Source: Chloroflexota bacterium
GTDB taxonomy: Bacteria; Chloroflexota; Limnocylindria; Limnocylindrales; CSP1-4
DNA: 5,279 nt
Assembly (NCBI GenBank): GCA_027346765.1
Contig: DAIERN010000114.1
Coordinates: 1 to 5,279 of the forward strand
Direction: 5' to 3'
Under the pieces are notes generated by a model. It was not told the origin of the DNA. It saw only the letters and a list, made by a program, of their open reading frames with translations, and did no database searches. A program made the translations under genes and the position numbers. Positions 5,168-5,279 of this stretch are shown piece by piece; the first letter of the stretch is position 1, and the number at the start of each line of letters is the position of its first letter.

Positions 5168-5279
5168 TCAGCCCATGCCCACCGGCCGCATGACCGTGAC
5201 CAGCTCTTCGCCCTCGACGCTGGTGTACGAGTCGAACTCGATCAGGCTCCCGTCAGCACGCGGCATCCGGAAGCGCGAT
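5168..5279 (-). CDS. C-terminal end of a protein, possibly a PAS-domain protein (cut by window edge)
   Basis: On the minus strand an open frame enters from the right edge and ends at TGA (5168-5170), giving the last 36 residues of a protein. They read RFRMPRADGSLIEF, then DSYTSVEGEELVTVMRPV and a short GMG end. The pattern of a charged strand, a xDGs turn, a second strand, a short turn and a final VTVMR strand resembles the last beta-strands of a PAS sensor domain (the usual R-x-DG-s ... v-x-R-D ending). That resemblance is suggestive only; most of the protein lies outside the window. The frame has no stop before the edge and ends neatly beside a hairpin and tRNA-His, which supports it being a real gene end. 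Confidence 0.5.
   Translation of the reverse strand, partial: SRFRMPRADGSLIEFDSYTSVEGEELVTVMRPVGMG

Noticed and set aside
5136..5170. Intrinsic terminator after tRNA-His
   Set aside because: The hairpin at 5152-5166 has no T-run on either strand, so it is listed only as a structure.

Overview
The window is high-GC DNA with short intergenic gaps, and genes lie on both strands. The Cys-repeat secreted protein, with its Ala/Thr/Pro 'ATPT' linker, together with the GC content and gene style, suggests a Chloroflexota-like bacterium (an actinobacterium is the main alternative). This is inference from protein style; no rRNA or marker gene is present to settle it.

Left part (1-2480, minus strand). 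A probable three-gene operon is read right to left: an eight-helix membrane protein of unknown family (TTG start at 2480 behind a strong GGAGGG ribosome site), a rhomboid intramembrane serine protease with an N-terminal TPR-like domain (1603-422, catalytic Ser/His present), and the first 135 residues of a major facilitator superfamily transporter that runs off the left edge (405-1). The gaps are 40 and 16 nt.

Middle (2481-3802). A 227-bp divergent intergenic region precedes a plus-strand gene for a secreted, C-terminally anchored protein. It has a signal peptide, six cysteine pairs arranged as QCN...YGGG...C repeats, a low-complexity Ala/Thr/Pro stalk encoded in part by three copies of a 36-bp tandem repeat, an LPDTS motif, a GG-N-G stretch, a transmembrane helix and a basic tail. 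This is the most distinctive feature of the window.

Right part (3803-5279). tRNA-Arg(UCG) lies on the minus strand. Upstream of it on the same strand is a probable two-gene unit: a conserved small protein of unknown function (5022-4654) followed by bioY, the biotin-binding S component of an ECF transporter (4621-3932), with no ECF ATPase or T subunit nearby. tRNA-His(GUG) lies on the plus strand, and the window ends in the C-terminal 36 residues of a minus-strand protein whose end resembles the last strands of a PAS domain.

No mobile element, CRISPR array or complete new multi-gene system is visible. The best lead is the surface protein and its possible link to the divergently encoded rhomboid protease.
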